DNA of 64,000 nt from Mycolicibacterium sp. J2 (GCF_026240945.1 NZ_JAPFPY010000006.1:186001-250000); one strand, 5' to 3'; positions 19,419 through 29,830 are shown, numbered from the stretch's first letter. Notes: generated from the letters alone by a model not told the origin. Translations and numbers: made by a program.

Positions 19419-20935
19419 GGCGCCACTCCCAGCGGCTCCAGCTGCGCCCGCACCAAGGCGTGACCGAAATCGGTGAGCAGGTCGTCGTCCTTCATGTTCG
19501 GATCATCGGTGGCCTCGGCCGAGTTCCCGCGGAACAGCACGGTGAACAACGAGTTCAGCGTCGGGGCCACCCCACCGGTGGGCTGCGGGAAGGGAGCCCA
19601 GTCCTCGTGATTGTCGACGGCGGCCACCAGGATCCGCTGGCCCACCACCCCGTTGGTCCACGTCCACTGCAGACCGTCCCAGGTGACCAGGAGCCTGTCG
19701 TCGATCACCGAGAAGAGGTCGGCTGACACACCGTAACCGAGGTCGGCCGGGCGCAACTCGCTCAGCCGGATGCCGTTGACCCGGTACAGCATCCGGGACG
19801 GGTAGACGTTCAGGGAAAACGGCCGGAGCGTGGTGACACTGTCGACCATGACCGTCCGCGGCCGGGAGAACTTGTCGTAGGCCGGGTTGCCGGTCTCGGC
19901 GACCATCTTCTGCCGGATGAGTAGCGCGCCGCGGCCGTAGAACCGGCTCACCCAGTCGTAGCGCTGGGTGTCCACGATGCGCCAGCCCGGCGGCGCCTTC
20001 GGCGGTTCCGCGAAATCCATCGCGGCCACCCGTGCCGCCGGAGCCAGCCCAAGGTCGGGCAGGCGCACCAGCGACAACAGCACCGCAATCACCAGCACCA
20101 GCGGCACTGCCGACCAGATCTGGCGGGCAGCAAGCGGTTCCAGCTTACGGTCCAGCACACGTTTGGGCATGCCCCGTCGATCCAGGAGGAACATCAGGGA
20201 GGCAACCAGACATATCGACGTGAGGGCAGGGACGTACTGGTAGGTGATCAGCTGAGCATTCGGCAGGAACACCGCCATGAAGCCGAGTATCACCAGACCG
20301 ACCAGCCAGGCCAGGTTGGAGCCCACCATCCCGCGACTGACCCTGCGCCCAACCGCGGTGGCGGTGGCGGCCGCGGCGATCACCATGGTGCCCACGCCGG
20401 CGGCCAACCGGTTGCCGCCCAACACGATCACCATCACGTAGTACGGCAGCGGAAACACCATGAACAGCACCAACCAAGCCCAACCGAACCGGATGACGGG
20501 GCGCAGCCCGAACATCGCGACACTGGCGCTGACGACGAACAACCACATCGCCACCAGGTCCAGTCGCAGCATATGGAAGTACAAGCTGTAGCGCTGCAAG
20601 AGCACCGCGTGCACGAGCAGCGCCATCACCAAACCCATTGTCGCGACGATGATGTCGGTCTGGCGGTCGTGAATCGGCAGTTCGGTGCGGTGGCGTCGCG
20701 CAATCCCGATGGCGGCCAACACCGCCGCGATGGGGACCAACCAGACATAGCTCCCGAACCCGCCGCCCACGGTCGTTGCCCACGCGCTGGCCAACGACCG
20801 GTGGAATGCCGCCACCGTGAGAATCGCGATGAATCCCCACCGCAGCACCATCCGCGTCACCGGGTGCAGGTTCTCCACCGACCGGTTGCGCAACGACCAT
20901 TGCTGTCGTACAGGGGTCCCGCCGGCGGCCGTCAT
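19415..20935 (-). CDS. Polytopic membrane protein, exosortase/EpsI-like (tentative)
   Basis: 506 aa. The N-terminal half has about eight helices; the run LRPVIRFGWAWLVLFMVFPLPYY recalls, in part, the middle of exosortases, which carry a similar FPLP turn. The conserved catalytic cysteine motif of true exosortases is not visible, so this would be a degenerate or different enzyme. The C-terminal 200 residues (from about PPGWRIVDTQRYDWVSRFYG) form a soluble domain vaguely like EpsI/DUF3485. It lies one base from the BcsB-like gene and overlaps the GT2 gene. An export or assembly role for the polymer is inferred; the family call is low confidence. Confidence 0.5.
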   Translation of the reverse strand: MTAAGGTPVRQQWSLRNRSVENLHPVTRMVLRWGFIAILTVAAFHRSLASAWATTVGGGFGSYVWLVPIAAVLAAIGIARRHRTELPIHDRQTDIIVATMGLVMALLVHAVLLQRYSLYFHMLRLDLVAMWLFVVSASVAMFGLRPVIRFGWAWLVLFMVFPLPYYVMVIVLGGNRLAAGVGTMVIAAAATATAVGRRVSRGMVGSNLAWLVGLVILGFMAVFLPNAQLITYQYVPALTSICLVASLMFLLDRRGMPKRVLDRKLEPLAARQIWSAVPLVLVIAVLLSLVRLPDLGLAPAARVAAMDFAEPPKAPPGWRIVDTQRYDWVSRFYGRGALLIRQKMVAETGNPAYDKFSRPRTVMVDSVTTLRPFSLNVYPSRMLYRVNGIRLSELRPADLGYGVSADLFSVIDDRLLVTWDGLQWTWTNGVVGQRILVAAVDNHEDWAPFPQPTGGVAPTLNSLFTVLFRGNSAEATDDPNMKDDDLLTDFGHALVRAQLEPLGVAP

Positions 20936-20936
20936 C

Positions 20937-22883
20937 TCAGCCGTCCTTGGCGCGGCGCCGTTCCCGGATCCGCACCCAGACCGTCAACGCCGCGACTGCC
21001 GTCAACAGCACGCCGCCGAACCACCACCACTTCCTGATCGAAGACGGCCCGGTGACCGATTGCGGCCGCCCCGTGGCGTCCGCCGCGGCCACGGTGATCG
21101 GGGCCCGATCGGCCACCGACACCACGGCCACACCGTCGATGATCGACCACCGTCGCTCGTCGGCGCCCAGCCAGCGCAGCAGCTCGTCCAGTTGCCCCGC
21201 CGCCCCGTTGGACGTGGCGACGAGCACCGCTCGGCCGCCGACGTACGCCGTCTGCAGCGAAGCGAACTTCAAGGCCGGTTCCACGGTGAGGGTGGTGGGC
21301 TTGCCGTCGTCGTCGAAGGCGTTGACCGTCATCGGCACCGCGTCTGGCACCGTCACCGGCAGCGGAATCTCGGGATGATCCCACTTGTCCGGGGAGATGA
21401 GCACGGCGGGATTGGGTGATGCGATGGCTTTGTCCAATGGGACCACCGTGGTGTCGATCGGCAGGCCGCTGAGTCGCTGCAATCCGGTCATGATCTGCAC
21501 CGCGCGCACCGTGTCGGCGAACACGTTGTCGTTGACGCCGATCTGAACCCTGGGCATCAGCGCTTGCGGCATCGACTGAAAGCCCGGCGGAACAGGGGGT
21601 TTCGCGGGCTCGCTCAGAACGGTGCTCTCACCGTCGATGGTCAGCGTGACGGGCTGGAACTCTCCGCATCGCCCGGTGTTCCCGGAGATGTTCACCTGCA
21701 CATTGAGCGTGGTGTAGCGCTGCATCAGCCGGTCCGGCACGTCCACCCAACGGTCGATCGCGCCGCCGGAGTCGACCGGCCACCGAGCGATCGTCTCGCC
21801 GGCGATCGACGCGACAACCTGTCCACCGATGTTGTTCGGCAGGGGTGTGTACGAGCCCTGCAGATGGACCCGGATGTTGTGGGCCGACCGGCCCAACCGC
21901 GTCTGGTCCAATGCGATGCCGACTTGCGGATTCAACGCCACCGCGTTGACGCCGGGTTGGCCGAGTTTACGGATGGTGGTCTCGTCACCGGGCAGCTGAG
22001 GAGCCGAGTTGAGCGGCCCCGCCACGGCTTTGGACGTGAGCGCGTAGCGGGCCAACCCGCTGGTGATGAGGCGAACCTGATTGATCAGGGCGGCGGACGG
22101 ACCCGTGATGAGCAGGGCAGGCAGGCCGCTGGACTCGAGGAGTGACACACCCGTGTCGGGACCCTCGGAGATGACGATGTGCCGCTCGAGCGCACCACCG
22201 GACCCTGGCGCCTGTCCGGGCGGCGCGGGCAGCGCCACCATCTCGACGGTCGGATCCTGCTTGCCGTAACGAGCGGCGACCGCGGTGGCAAGCGCAACGG
22301 CGGCATCGGCTTCGGTGAGCGTGGGCTTCGCGCCGACATAGATCACCAATTTGCGCAGCACCGGCGGGAGGAAGTCGGCGACCACCGCCGGTGCGCGTTC
22401 CACGCCGGCGTAAGACACCGTGACGTTGGTGAGCCGCAACGGATTTGTCGGATCGAGGCAGTATCCGTCGAGCGGCAGCAGGTAGCTGCGCAGCAGCAAG
22501 GTGACCGCATTGTCGGCGACCTGCACGCCGTCCAGCGGTATGACGACCGGACCGCGTTGCGCGGGCACGTCCACCCGGGCCAGCACCCGATTGTCCTGAC
22601 TGACCGTGACGTCGCCGCTACGGACATACACCGGCAGTTCGGCGGTGATGTTGAGCGAGGTGGGCGTCATCCCGGCGGGCACCGGGATGGTGACAGTGGA
22701 CGTGCCGATCTGCCCGTAGAACAACAGGTCTGGGTCCAGACCGAGGTCGGCGAACGCGAGCGTCGGCGAATCCGCCAGCCACGGCTGGTCGGGGAGGGCG
22801 CGTACGGCCGCAGGGCCAGGCACCATCAGCATGACCGCGACAGCGGCCAGTATCCCGAGAATCGCGCAGATTCGCCGCACCAT
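20937..22883 (-). CDS. BcsB-like periplasmic polysaccharide synthase subunit
   Basis: 648 aa with an N-terminal signal sequence (ICAILGILAAVAVMLMVPG), a large extracytoplasmic region and one C-terminal anchor helix (FGGVLLTAVAALTVWV) followed by a basic tail. This is the BcsB layout. Internal features include two jelly-roll-like beta segments (STVTIPVPAGMTPTSLNI; later RWVDVPDRLMQRYTTLNVQV) and cysteine YCLDPTNPLRL near residue 165, which resembles the CxDxxxxxW region of BcsB. In Gram-negative bacteria BcsB completes the BcsA synthase and guides the glucan. First gene of the four-gene locus. Confidence 0.75.
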   Translation of the reverse strand: MVRRICAILGILAAVAVMLMVPGPAAVRALPDQPWLADSPTLAFADLGLDPDLLFYGQIGTSTVTIPVPAGMTPTSLNITAELPVYVRSGDVTVSQDNRVLARVDVPAQRGPVVIPLDGVQVADNAVTLLLRSYLLPLDGYCLDPTNPLRLTNVTVSYAGVERAPAVVADFLPPVLRKLVIYVGAKPTLTEADAAVALATAVAARYGKQDPTVEMVALPAPPGQAPGSGGALERHIVISEGPDTGVSLLESSGLPALLITGPSAALINQVRLITSGLARYALTSKAVAGPLNSAPQLPGDETTIRKLGQPGVNAVALNPQVGIALDQTRLGRSAHNIRVHLQGSYTPLPNNIGGQVVASIAGETIARWPVDSGGAIDRWVDVPDRLMQRYTTLNVQVNISGNTGRCGEFQPVTLTIDGESTVLSEPAKPPVPPGFQSMPQALMPRVQIGVNDNVFADTVRAVQIMTGLQRLSGLPIDTTVVPLDKAIASPNPAVLISPDKWDHPEIPLPVTVPDAVPMTVNAFDDDGKPTTLTVEPALKFASLQTAYVGGRAVLVATSNGAAGQLDELLRWLGADERRWSIIDGVAVVSVADRAPITVAAADATGRPQSVTGPSSIRKWWWFGGVLLTAVAALTVWVRIRERRRAKDG

Positions 22884-22979
22884 CGGGCAAACGATATGCG
22901 GTGCGGCGCCGTTTGACTGGCAAGTCGTCGAACTCGTGTCACCCTGCCGAGCCCGATAGCGGCTGACGTGGCGATCAAC

Positions 22980-23501
22980 TCAACCGATCAGCAAGTGCGG
23001 CAATAGAATCCGGGTGTCCGGCACGAAGGGCCAGGTTGGGTCGGCCAACCGATCGCGTAGCTGAGCATCGGTCCACCACCAGCCCTCGGCAATCTCTTCG
23101 GGTTGATGCCGGACGGGTCCGTCGTAGCGCACCTGGTAGGCGAACAGGTGACACCGCATCGGCTTGCCGGCCCATTGTCCGTCCCAGGCCACGGCCGCCA
23201 CGTCGGTGAGCGGCACCCCGGTGATCCCGAGTTCCTCGCCGAGCTCGCGGGCGGCGGCCTGGCGCGGTCGCTCGCCGGGGCCCACCACTCCCCCGGCCAG
23301 ACAGTCGTGCATCCCGGCGAACACCGCCTTGGTGTCCGTCCGCCGGTGCACGTAGAGCCGGCGCCCGTCGAGCGAGCGGACCAGCACGCCGGCGCTGGCA
23401 TGCCACAGCCCCTCGGTGTACACCCGTGATCGCGGGGCTTCACCCAGGACGGCGCCGGCCGCGTCGTACACCGCGATCAGTTCGTCGGCCGCCGGACGCA
23501 A
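22980..23501 (-). CDS. NUDIX hydrolase, YfcD/Idi-like
   Basis: About 173 aa. The Nudix box is complete (GGVVGPGERPRQAAARELGEELGI, given here in part as GERPRQAAAREL and GEELGI), binding the divalent cation used to cleave a nucleoside-diphosphate-linked substrate. The surrounding LIAVYDAAGAVLGEAPRS start and LYVHRRTDTKAVFAGMHD fit the YfcD/isopentenyl-isomerase-like subgroup. The longest frame starts at ATG 23540 but would translate through the perfect hairpin at 23501-23537, so I prefer the TTG at 23501, which has GGGGGA from the hairpin arm before it. Substrate unknown. Confidence 0.82.
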   Translation of the reverse strand: MRPAADELIAVYDAAGAVLGEAPRSRVYTEGLWHASAGVLVRSLDGRRLYVHRRTDTKAVFAGMHDCLAGGVVGPGERPRQAAARELGEELGITGVPLTDVAAVAWDGQWAGKPMRCHLFAYQVRYDGPVRHQPEEIAEGWWWTDAQLRDRLADPTWPFVPDTRILLPHLLIG

Positions 23502-23537
23502 ATGTCCCCCAGAACCGGGTCGGTTCTGGGGGACATT
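23501..23537 (-). terminator. Terminator of the S10 operon
   Basis: Perfect 16-bp inverted repeat: AATGTCCCCCAGAACC (23501-23516) and GGTTCTGGGGGACATT (23522-23537) around a five-base loop, 23 bases past the rpsQ stop. There is no U-tract, as is common for mycobacterial terminators. The arm nearest the Nudix gene supplies a possible ribosome binding site, so some read-through translation control is possible. Confidence 0.85.
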
Positions 23538-23559
23538 CATGACTGCTCGCGCAGTGTGG

Positions 23560-23868
23560 CTACTTGGCGCGCTCGAGCACCTCGACCAGCCGCCACCGCT
23601 TGGTGGCCGACAGCGGCCGGGTCTCCATCAGCGAGACACGGTCGCCGACACCGGCATCACCGTTCTCGTCGTGCGCCTTGACCTTGCTGGTGGTCCGGAT
23701 GATCTTGCCGTAGAGCGGGTGGCTCTTGCGCGACTCCAGCTCGACGACGATGGTCTTCTCCATCTTGTCGCTGACCACGTAGCCGATCGCGGTCTTACGA
23801 CGGCCGCGCGGCGTCTCGGTGGCCGGCGTGTGCTTGGCGCCGGCCTCTTTCTTGGTTGCGTCTGCCAT
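23560..23868 (-). CDS. rpsQ: 30S ribosomal protein S17
   Basis: 16S rRNA-binding assembly protein, 102 aa. [21 protein letters not shown] and [19 protein letters not shown] identify it. It carries a short Lys/Ala/Thr-rich N-terminal extension ([20 protein letters not shown]) typical of mycobacterial S17. Last gene of the S10 block. Confidence 0.97.
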   Translation of the reverse strand: MADATKKEAGAKHTPATETPRGRRKTAIGYVVSDKMEKTIVVELESRKSHPLYGKIIRTTSKVKAHDENGDAGVGDRVSLMETRPLSATKRWRLVEVLERAK

Positions 23869-23870
23869 TT

Positions 23871-24104
23871 TTACGAATCCTCACCGACGGGTCCGGCGGC
23901 CAGACCCAGTTCACGTTCACGCAGCACGGTGTAGACCCGTGCGATCTCCTGGCGGACGACACGCAGCCGCCGGTTGTTGGCCAGCTGCCCGGTCGCCATC
24001 TGGAAGCGCAGGTTGAACAGCTCTTCCTTCGACTCGCGCAGACGAGTGACGAGCTCCTCGTCGGTCAGCTCACGCAGTTCGCCCGGCGTAACTCCAACTG
24101 CCAT
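23871..24104 (-). CDS. rpmC: 50S ribosomal protein L29
   Basis: 77 aa from [38 protein letters not shown] and [18 protein letters not shown] are the classical L29 helices that sit at the polypeptide exit site. Its ATG overlaps the rplP stop by one base. Confidence 0.97.
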   Translation of the reverse strand: MAVGVTPGELRELTDEELVTRLRESKEELFNLRFQMATGQLANNRRLRVVRQEIARVYTVLRERELGLAAGPVGEDS

Positions 24105-24520
24105 CAGAACTGCTCCTCTCGTGTCACGATGCGTGCCTTGATCGGCAGCTTGTGGATGGCGCGGGTCAGCGCGTCCCTGGCGATCTTCTCGTCCGGGTAG
24201 CTCAGCTCGAACAGCACGCGTCCGGGCTTGACGTTGGCGACCCACCATTCCGGCGAACCCTTACCCGAACCCATGCGGGTTTCGGCGGGCTTCTTGGTCA
24301 GCGGGCGGTCCGGGAAGATGTTGATCCAGACCTTGCCACCACGCTTGATGTGGCGGTTGATGGCGATACGAGCCGACTCGATCTGCCGGTTGGTGATGTA
24401 GGCGTGCTCCAGTGCCTGGATGCCGTAGTCACCGAAGCTGACCGAGGTGCCGCCGCTGGCGATGCCACGCTGCTCCGGGTGGTGCTGCTTGCGGTGCTTG
24501 ACCTTGCGGGGAATCAACAT
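24104..24520 (-). CDS. rplP: 50S ribosomal protein L16
   Basis: Large-subunit protein near the A-site tRNA, 138 aa. [15 protein letters not shown] and [20 protein letters not shown] are characteristic. It lies two bases after rpsC in normal S10 order. Confidence 0.98.
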   Translation of the reverse strand: MLIPRKVKHRKQHHPEQRGIASGGTSVSFGDYGIQALEHAYITNRQIESARIAINRHIKRGGKVWINIFPDRPLTKKPAETRMGSGKGSPEWWVANVKPGRVLFELSYPDEKIARDALTRAIHKLPIKARIVTREEQF

Positions 24521-24522
24521 GA

Positions 24523-25802
<1,280 letters not shown>

Positions 25803-25805
25803 GGC

Positions 25806-26087
25806 CTACCGCCGCTTCGCTTTCCGGTCGTCCTTGATGTGACCCTTGAACGTGCGGGTCGGGGCAAATTCGCCGAGCTTGTGCCCGACCATCGCCTCGG
25901 TGACGAACACCGGCACGTGCTTGCGGCCGTCGTGGACGGCGAAGGTGTGGCCGATGAAGTCCGGGATGATGGTGGACCGGCGCGACCAGGTCTTGATGAC
26001 CTGCTTGGTGTTCTTCTCGTTCTGGACGTCGACCTTCTTGAGCAGATGGTCGTCGACGAACGGGCCCTTCTTCAGGCTGCGTGGCAT
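25806..26087 (-). CDS. rpsS: 30S ribosomal protein S19
   Basis: 93 aa protein of the small-subunit head. [18 protein letters not shown] and [17 protein letters not shown] at the end are diagnostic. It lies three bases before rplV and 12 after rplB. Confidence 0.98.
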
Positions 26088-26099
26088 CGCTATTTACTC

Positions 26100-26936
26100 C
26101 TAGCGCTTCTTGCCGGTGCGCCGGCGACGGACGATGAGCTTGTCGCTGGCCTTGTTCGGCTTGCGAGTGCGGCCCTCGGGCTTGCCCCACGGGCTCACCG
26201 GGTGACGACCACCGGAGGTCTTACCCTCACCACCACCGTGCGGGTGGTCGACCGGGTTCATCACGACACCACGGACGGTGGGGCGCTTGCCCTTCCACCG
26301 CATACGGCCGGCCTTGCCCCAGTTGATGTTCGCCTGCTCGGCGTTGCCCACCTCGCCGACGGTGGCGCGGCAGCGCACGTCGACGCGACGGATCTCACCG
26401 GACGGCATACGCAGCGAGGCGTAGGTGCCTTCCTTACCGAGCAACTGGATGCTGACACCGGCCGAGCGGGCCAGCTTGGCGCCGCCGCCGGGCCGCAGCT
26501 CCACGGCGTGGATGACGGTACCGGCCGGGATGTTGCGCAGCGGCAGGTTGTTACCCGGCTTGATGTCGGCGTTGGCGCCCGACTCGATGACGTCGCCCTG
26601 CTTCAGTCCCTGCGGCGCGATGATGTAGCGCTTCTCACCGTCGAGAAAGTGCAGCAGCGCGATGTTCGCGGTGCGGTTGGGGTCGTACTCGATGTGCGCG
26701 ACCTTGGCGTTGACGCCGTCCTTGTCGTTACGACGGAAGTCGATGACGCGGTAGGCGCGCTTGTGGCCGCCACCCTTGTGCCGCGTGGTGATGCGGCCGT
26801 GGGCGTTACGACCACCGGTGCCGTGCAGCGGGCGGATGAGCGACTTCTCCGGAGTGGAACGAGTGATCTCGGCGAAGTCGGAGACGCTCGAACCGCGACG
26901 ACCCGGGGTCGTCGGCTTGTACTTGCGAATTCCCAT
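26100..26936 (-). CDS. rplB: 50S ribosomal protein L2
   Basis: 278 aa primary 23S rRNA-binding protein needed for subunit association and peptidyl transferase function. [37 protein letters not shown] and the conserved histidine loop [18 protein letters not shown] are all present. Confidence 0.98.
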   Translation of the reverse strand: MGIRKYKPTTPGRRGSSVSDFAEITRSTPEKSLIRPLHGTGGRNAHGRITTRHKGGGHKRAYRVIDFRRNDKDGVNAKVAHIEYDPNRTANIALLHFLDGEKRYIIAPQGLKQGDVIESGANADIKPGNNLPLRNIPAGTVIHAVELRPGGGAKLARSAGVSIQLLGKEGTYASLRMPSGEIRRVDVRCRATVGEVGNAEQANINWGKAGRMRWKGKRPTVRGVVMNPVDHPHGGGEGKTSGGRHPVSPWGKPEGRTRKPNKASDKLIVRRRRTGKKR

Positions 26937-26958
26937 GTCTCTAAATCTCTCTCCCGGA

Positions 26959-27261
26959 CTACGCCGGGGCTCCGAACAGGTCGATCGGCTTGCTGCCCGG
27001 CGCCAGGGTCACGATCGCGCGCTTGGTGGCCTTGCGCTGGCCGTAGCCCGTGCGGGTGCGCTTGCGCTTGCCCTGCCGGTTGGCGGTGTTCACCGAATCG
27101 ACCTTGACGGAGAAGATCTTCTCGATGGCGATCTTGATCTGCGTCTTGTTCGAATCCGGATGCACCACAAACGTGTACACGTTGTCCTCGATCAGCCCGT
27201 AGGACTTCTCCGAGATGACCGGGGCCAGGATGATGTCGCGGGGGTCGGTAATCGTTGCCAT
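26959..27261 (-). CDS. rplW: 50S ribosomal protein L23
   Basis: 100 aa protein at the tunnel exit and docking site for trigger factor and [23 protein letters not shown] and the basic loop [20 protein letters not shown] identify it. Its ATG overlaps the rplD stop by one base. Confidence 0.97.
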   Translation of the reverse strand: MATITDPRDIILAPVISEKSYGLIEDNVYTFVVHPDSNKTQIKIAIEKIFSVKVDSVNTANRQGKRKRTRTGYGQRKATKRAIVTLAPGSKPIDLFGAPA

Positions 27262-27920
27262 CAGACCGACGCTCCTTCTTTTTGGTCCTTCGTGTGAGCG
27301 GCGATGTACGCGTTGAGCGCCTCGACCGAGAACACGATGTCATCGGCATGCAGCACGTCGTACGTGTTGAGCTGATCGGGCGAGAGCACGTGCACACCGG
27401 GAAGGTTGCGCACACTCTTGGCACCGACTTCGTCGGCACGGCCGATGACCACCAGGACGCGCTTGCGATCGGTGAGCGAGCCGAGGAAACCCTTGGCGCT
27501 CTTCGTCGACGGCGTCTGGCCGGCCACCAGTTCGGTGACGGCGTGGATCCGCTCGTTGCGGGCCCGGTCCGAGAGCGCCCCGCGCAGGGCGGCGGCGATC
27601 ATCTTCTTGGGCGTGCGCTGGCTGTAGTCACGCGGCTTCGGCGCGTGCACCGCGCCACCACCGGTGAACTGCGGTGCGCGGGTCGAGCCCTGACGGGCGC
27701 GGCCGGTGCCCTTCTGGCGGTACGGCTTCTTGCCACCACCGGACACCTCACCGCGGGTCTTGGCCGAGTGCGTGCCCTGGCGAGCGGCCGCCAGCTGGGC
27801 GTTGACCACCTGGTGCAGCAGCGCGATGTTGGCCGGCGCATCGAAGAGCGCGGCCGGAAGCTCCACGGAGCCGTCCTTCTTGCCGTCCGGGGTATGGACG
27901 TCAATCTTCAAAGAAGTCAT
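27261..27920 (-). CDS. rplD: 50S ribosomal protein L4
   Basis: 219 aa. The extended tunnel loop is visible ([19 protein letters not shown]), followed by [20 protein letters not shown]. In enterobacteria L4 represses its own S10 operon through a leader hairpin; whether this holds here cannot be read from the sequence. The start overlaps the rplC stop by one base. Confidence 0.97.
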   Translation of the reverse strand: MTSLKIDVHTPDGKKDGSVELPAALFDAPANIALLHQVVNAQLAAARQGTHSAKTRGEVSGGGKKPYRQKGTGRARQGSTRAPQFTGGGAVHAPKPRDYSQRTPKKMIAAALRGALSDRARNERIHAVTELVAGQTPSTKSAKGFLGSLTDRKRVLVVIGRADEVGAKSVRNLPGVHVLSPDQLNTYDVLHADDIVFSVEALNAYIAAHTKDQKEGASV

Positions 27921-28573
27921 TACTTCTCACCTCGCTTGATCGCGGTGCGGACCACGACCAGTCCACCGGTGCGTCCGGGGACGGCACCCTTGATCAACAG
28001 CACGCCGTTCTCGGCGTCGACCTTGTGCACCTTCAGGTTCTGGGTGGTCACGCGGTCGTTACCCATCCGACCCGACATCCGGGTGCCCTTGAAGACACGG
28101 CCCGGGGTGGCGCAGCCACCGATCGAACCGGGACGGCGGTGCACGGCCTGGGCACCGTGCGCGGCGCCCTGGCCGGCGAAGCCGTGCCGCTTCATGGTGC
28201 CTGCGAAGCCCTTGCCCTTGCTGGTGCCGGTCACGTCGACGTACGCGCCGTCGGCGAAGATCTCGGCGGTCAGCTCCTGGCCGACCTCGTACTCGGCGGC
28301 CGCGGACTCGTCATCGAGCCGCAATTCGGCCAAGTGCCGGCGCGGGTTGACGCCCGCGGCGGCGAACTGACCGGTGACCGGCTTGTTGACCTTGCGCGGG
28401 CTGATCTCGCCGTAGGCGAGCTGCACGGCGCTGTATCCGTCACGCTCGGGGGTGCGGATGCGGGTCACCACATTGGGGCCGGCCTTGACGACCGTCACCG
28501 GGACGACTTTGTTGTTCTCGTCGAACACCTGCGTCATGCCCAGCTTGGTGCCCAGAATGCCTTTTCTAGCCAT
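27920..28573 (-). CDS. rplC: 50S ribosomal protein L3
   Basis: 217 aa protein next to the peptidyl transferase centre. [20 protein letters not shown] at the N-terminus and the central loop [19 protein letters not shown] are characteristic. It lies 26 bases after rpsJ. Confidence 0.98.
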   Translation of the reverse strand: MARKGILGTKLGMTQVFDENNKVVPVTVVKAGPNVVTRIRTPERDGYSAVQLAYGEISPRKVNKPVTGQFAAAGVNPRRHLAELRLDDESAAAEYEVGQELTAEIFADGAYVDVTGTSKGKGFAGTMKRHGFAGQGAAHGAQAVHRRPGSIGGCATPGRVFKGTRMSGRMGNDRVTTQNLKVHKVDAENGVLLIKGAVPGRTGGLVVVRTAIKRGEK

Positions 28574-28599
28574 TTCTCTGGTTTCTCCTACTGGGATGC

Positions 28600-28905
28600 C
28601 TATTGAATGTTGACGTCGACGCTGGCCGGCAGGTCGATACGCATCAAGGCGTCGACGGTCTTCGGCGTCGGGTCGAGAATGTCGATAAGGCGCTTGTGGG
28701 TGCGCATCTCGAAATGCTCCCGCGAGTCCTTGTACTTATGGGGGGACCGGATGACGCAATACACGTTCTTCTCGGTCGGCAGCGGCACCGGGCCGACCAC
28801 GCTGGCGCCCGTACGGGTGACCGTCTCGACGATCTTGCGCGCCGAGGCGTCAATCGCCTCATGGTCGTAGGCCTTGAGCCTGATGCGGATCTTCTGTCCC
28901 GCCAC
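28600..28905 (-). CDS. rpsJ: 30S ribosomal protein S10
   Basis: 101 aa; also the transcription antitermination factor Nus[20 protein letters not shown] and [19 protein letters not shown] are diagnostic. First gene of the S10 operon; about 430 bases of non-coding DNA lie upstream and hold the leader elements listed separately. Confidence 0.98.
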
Positions 28906-28968
28906 GCTTCTCCTACCTCACTACTACGGGCTCCCCGCGCCTGGGCGCGAAGAAACCTCTGTGTTCGT

Positions 28969-28992
28969 GCGTCACGCACGTGTGCGTGACGC
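28969..28992. promoter_or_regulatory. Large palindrome in the S10 operon leader
   Basis: Arms GCGTCACGCAC (28969-28979) and GTGCGTGACGC (28982-28992) are exact reverse complements separated by only two bases. The two-base centre is poor for an RNA hairpin and good for a dimeric DNA-binding protein, 64-87 bases upstream of the rpsJ ATG. No binding protein is identified. Confidence 0.6.
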
Positions 28993-29033
28993 TGGCTATG
29001 CCGCCGCTGTTTACCTGTCTCTGGTTCACCGAC

Positions 29034-29054
29034 CCCCGCGCTCGGGTGTGTCGC
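29034..29054 (-). promoter_or_regulatory. Element shared with the str operon leader (S10 copy)
   Basis: On the plus strand the segment reads CCCCGCG, C, TCGGG, T, GTGTCGC. The str leader at 57909-57929 matches 19 of 21 positions in the same orientation relative to its operon. On the coding strand it contains GCGACAC, with GTGCGT a few bases before it in both leaders. It lies 129-149 bases before rpsJ. Probably part of a shared promoter or leader structure of the translation operons (inference). Confidence 0.6.
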
Positions 29055-29314
29055 CCTCACGCACACTCGCCCGCGCCTGAATTGAGGTCACGATCGAGGT
29101 GGGGACCGGGTGCGCCCATACGAGCGCGGGTCGGATGCCCTGGCGGGCAGAACCCGGCTCAAGGCAACCCGAACAGTATGCCCCAGATCGGGGCGTCCTC
29201 CAAATCCCGGCCCGACCGGCCGCTACCGCCCGCCGCGCTGCCGGCGAGGCTGAAGCCAGGACCCCTCGTGAACCCAACTTTGTTCCTGGCCTCAGCCTCG
29301 GGCGATGGCGCTAT

Positions 29315-29330
29315 CTTACTGCACAGTAAG
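29315..29330. promoter_or_regulatory. Candidate operator before the hotdog gene
   Basis: CTTACTG (29315-29321) and CAGTAAG (29324-29330) form a perfect 7+7 inverted repeat around CA, ending eight bases before the ATG of the hotdog gene and overlapping its ribosome binding site. Binding there would block initiation. This looks like a TetR-type site; the cognate regulator is not identified. Confidence 0.6.
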
Positions 29331-29338
29331 GTCGTCAC

Positions 29339-29830
29339 ATGACGGCTTTGAGCCCTACGTATCGCGCCTGGCAGCGGCTGTCCCGACGGCCAGGGGGCAC
29401 CCGCATCTTCTCGGCGGCGGCGATGCTGCGCGTCCCGTACTTCGCCTCGGTGCTGCCGCATGTCGTGCGGATGGAGCCGGGCCGCGCCGAGGTGGCCGTG
29501 CCCAAGTGGTTCTTCGTCTACAACCACCTGCACACGGTGCACGCCATCGCGTCGTGCAACGCGGCCGAGGTGGCGATGGGTATGGCCATGGAGGCCACCG
29601 TGCCCACCACCCACCGCTGGATCCCCAAGGCCATGACCGTGCAGTACCTGGCCAAGGCCACCAGCTCGCTGCGTGCGGTCGCAGACTTCGACGTGCCGGA
29701 TTTCGCCGCCATCACCGAAGGCACCGACCTCGTGGTGCCGGTCCGCATCACCGACCGCGACGGCACCGAGGTGGTGCACGCCGAGATCACCACCTGGGTG
29801 ACGCCGCAGACCGACGGTCAGTCCAGATAG
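29339..29830 (+). CDS. Hotdog-fold DUF4442-type protein
   Basis: 163 aa. The layout FFVYNHLHTVHAIASCNAAEVAMGMAME and the later RWIPKAMTVQYLAKATSSLRA (shown in part) match DUF4442/PaaI-like hotdog proteins, which are often acyl-CoA thioesterases. The hotdog helix with NHLHTVHA would carry the catalytic region. A perfect palindrome lies immediately upstream. It is convergent with the SnoaL-like gene and their ends overlap by 13 bases. Substrate unknown. Confidence 0.78.
   Translation: MTALSPTYRAWQRLSRRPGGTRIFSAAAMLRVPYFASVLPHVVRMEPGRAEVAVPKWFFVYNHLHTVHAIASCNAAEVAMGMAMEATVPTTHRWIPKAMTVQYLAKATSSLRAVADFDVPDFAAITEGTDLVVPVRITDRDGTEVVHAEITTWVTPQTDGQSR

Larger units (their letters stand above)
28906..29314 (-). 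promoter_or_regulatory. S10 operon leader and promoter region
   Basis: About 410 bases without a convincing gene between rpsJ and the divergent hotdog gene. Two things stand out: an 11+11 bp dyad at 28969-28992 and a 21-base segment at 29034-29054 that is nearly identical to one upstream of rpsL. A CATACT hexamer on the minus strand at about 29173-29178 could be a -10 box, but I see no matching -35. Open frames across this region have skewed composition and no start signals. Confidence 0.5.

Noticed and set aside
28906..29314. tRNA or small RNA gene in the rpsJ upstream region
   Set aside because: No cloverleaf arms, T-loop or CCA-like end found; only the dyad and the shared element.
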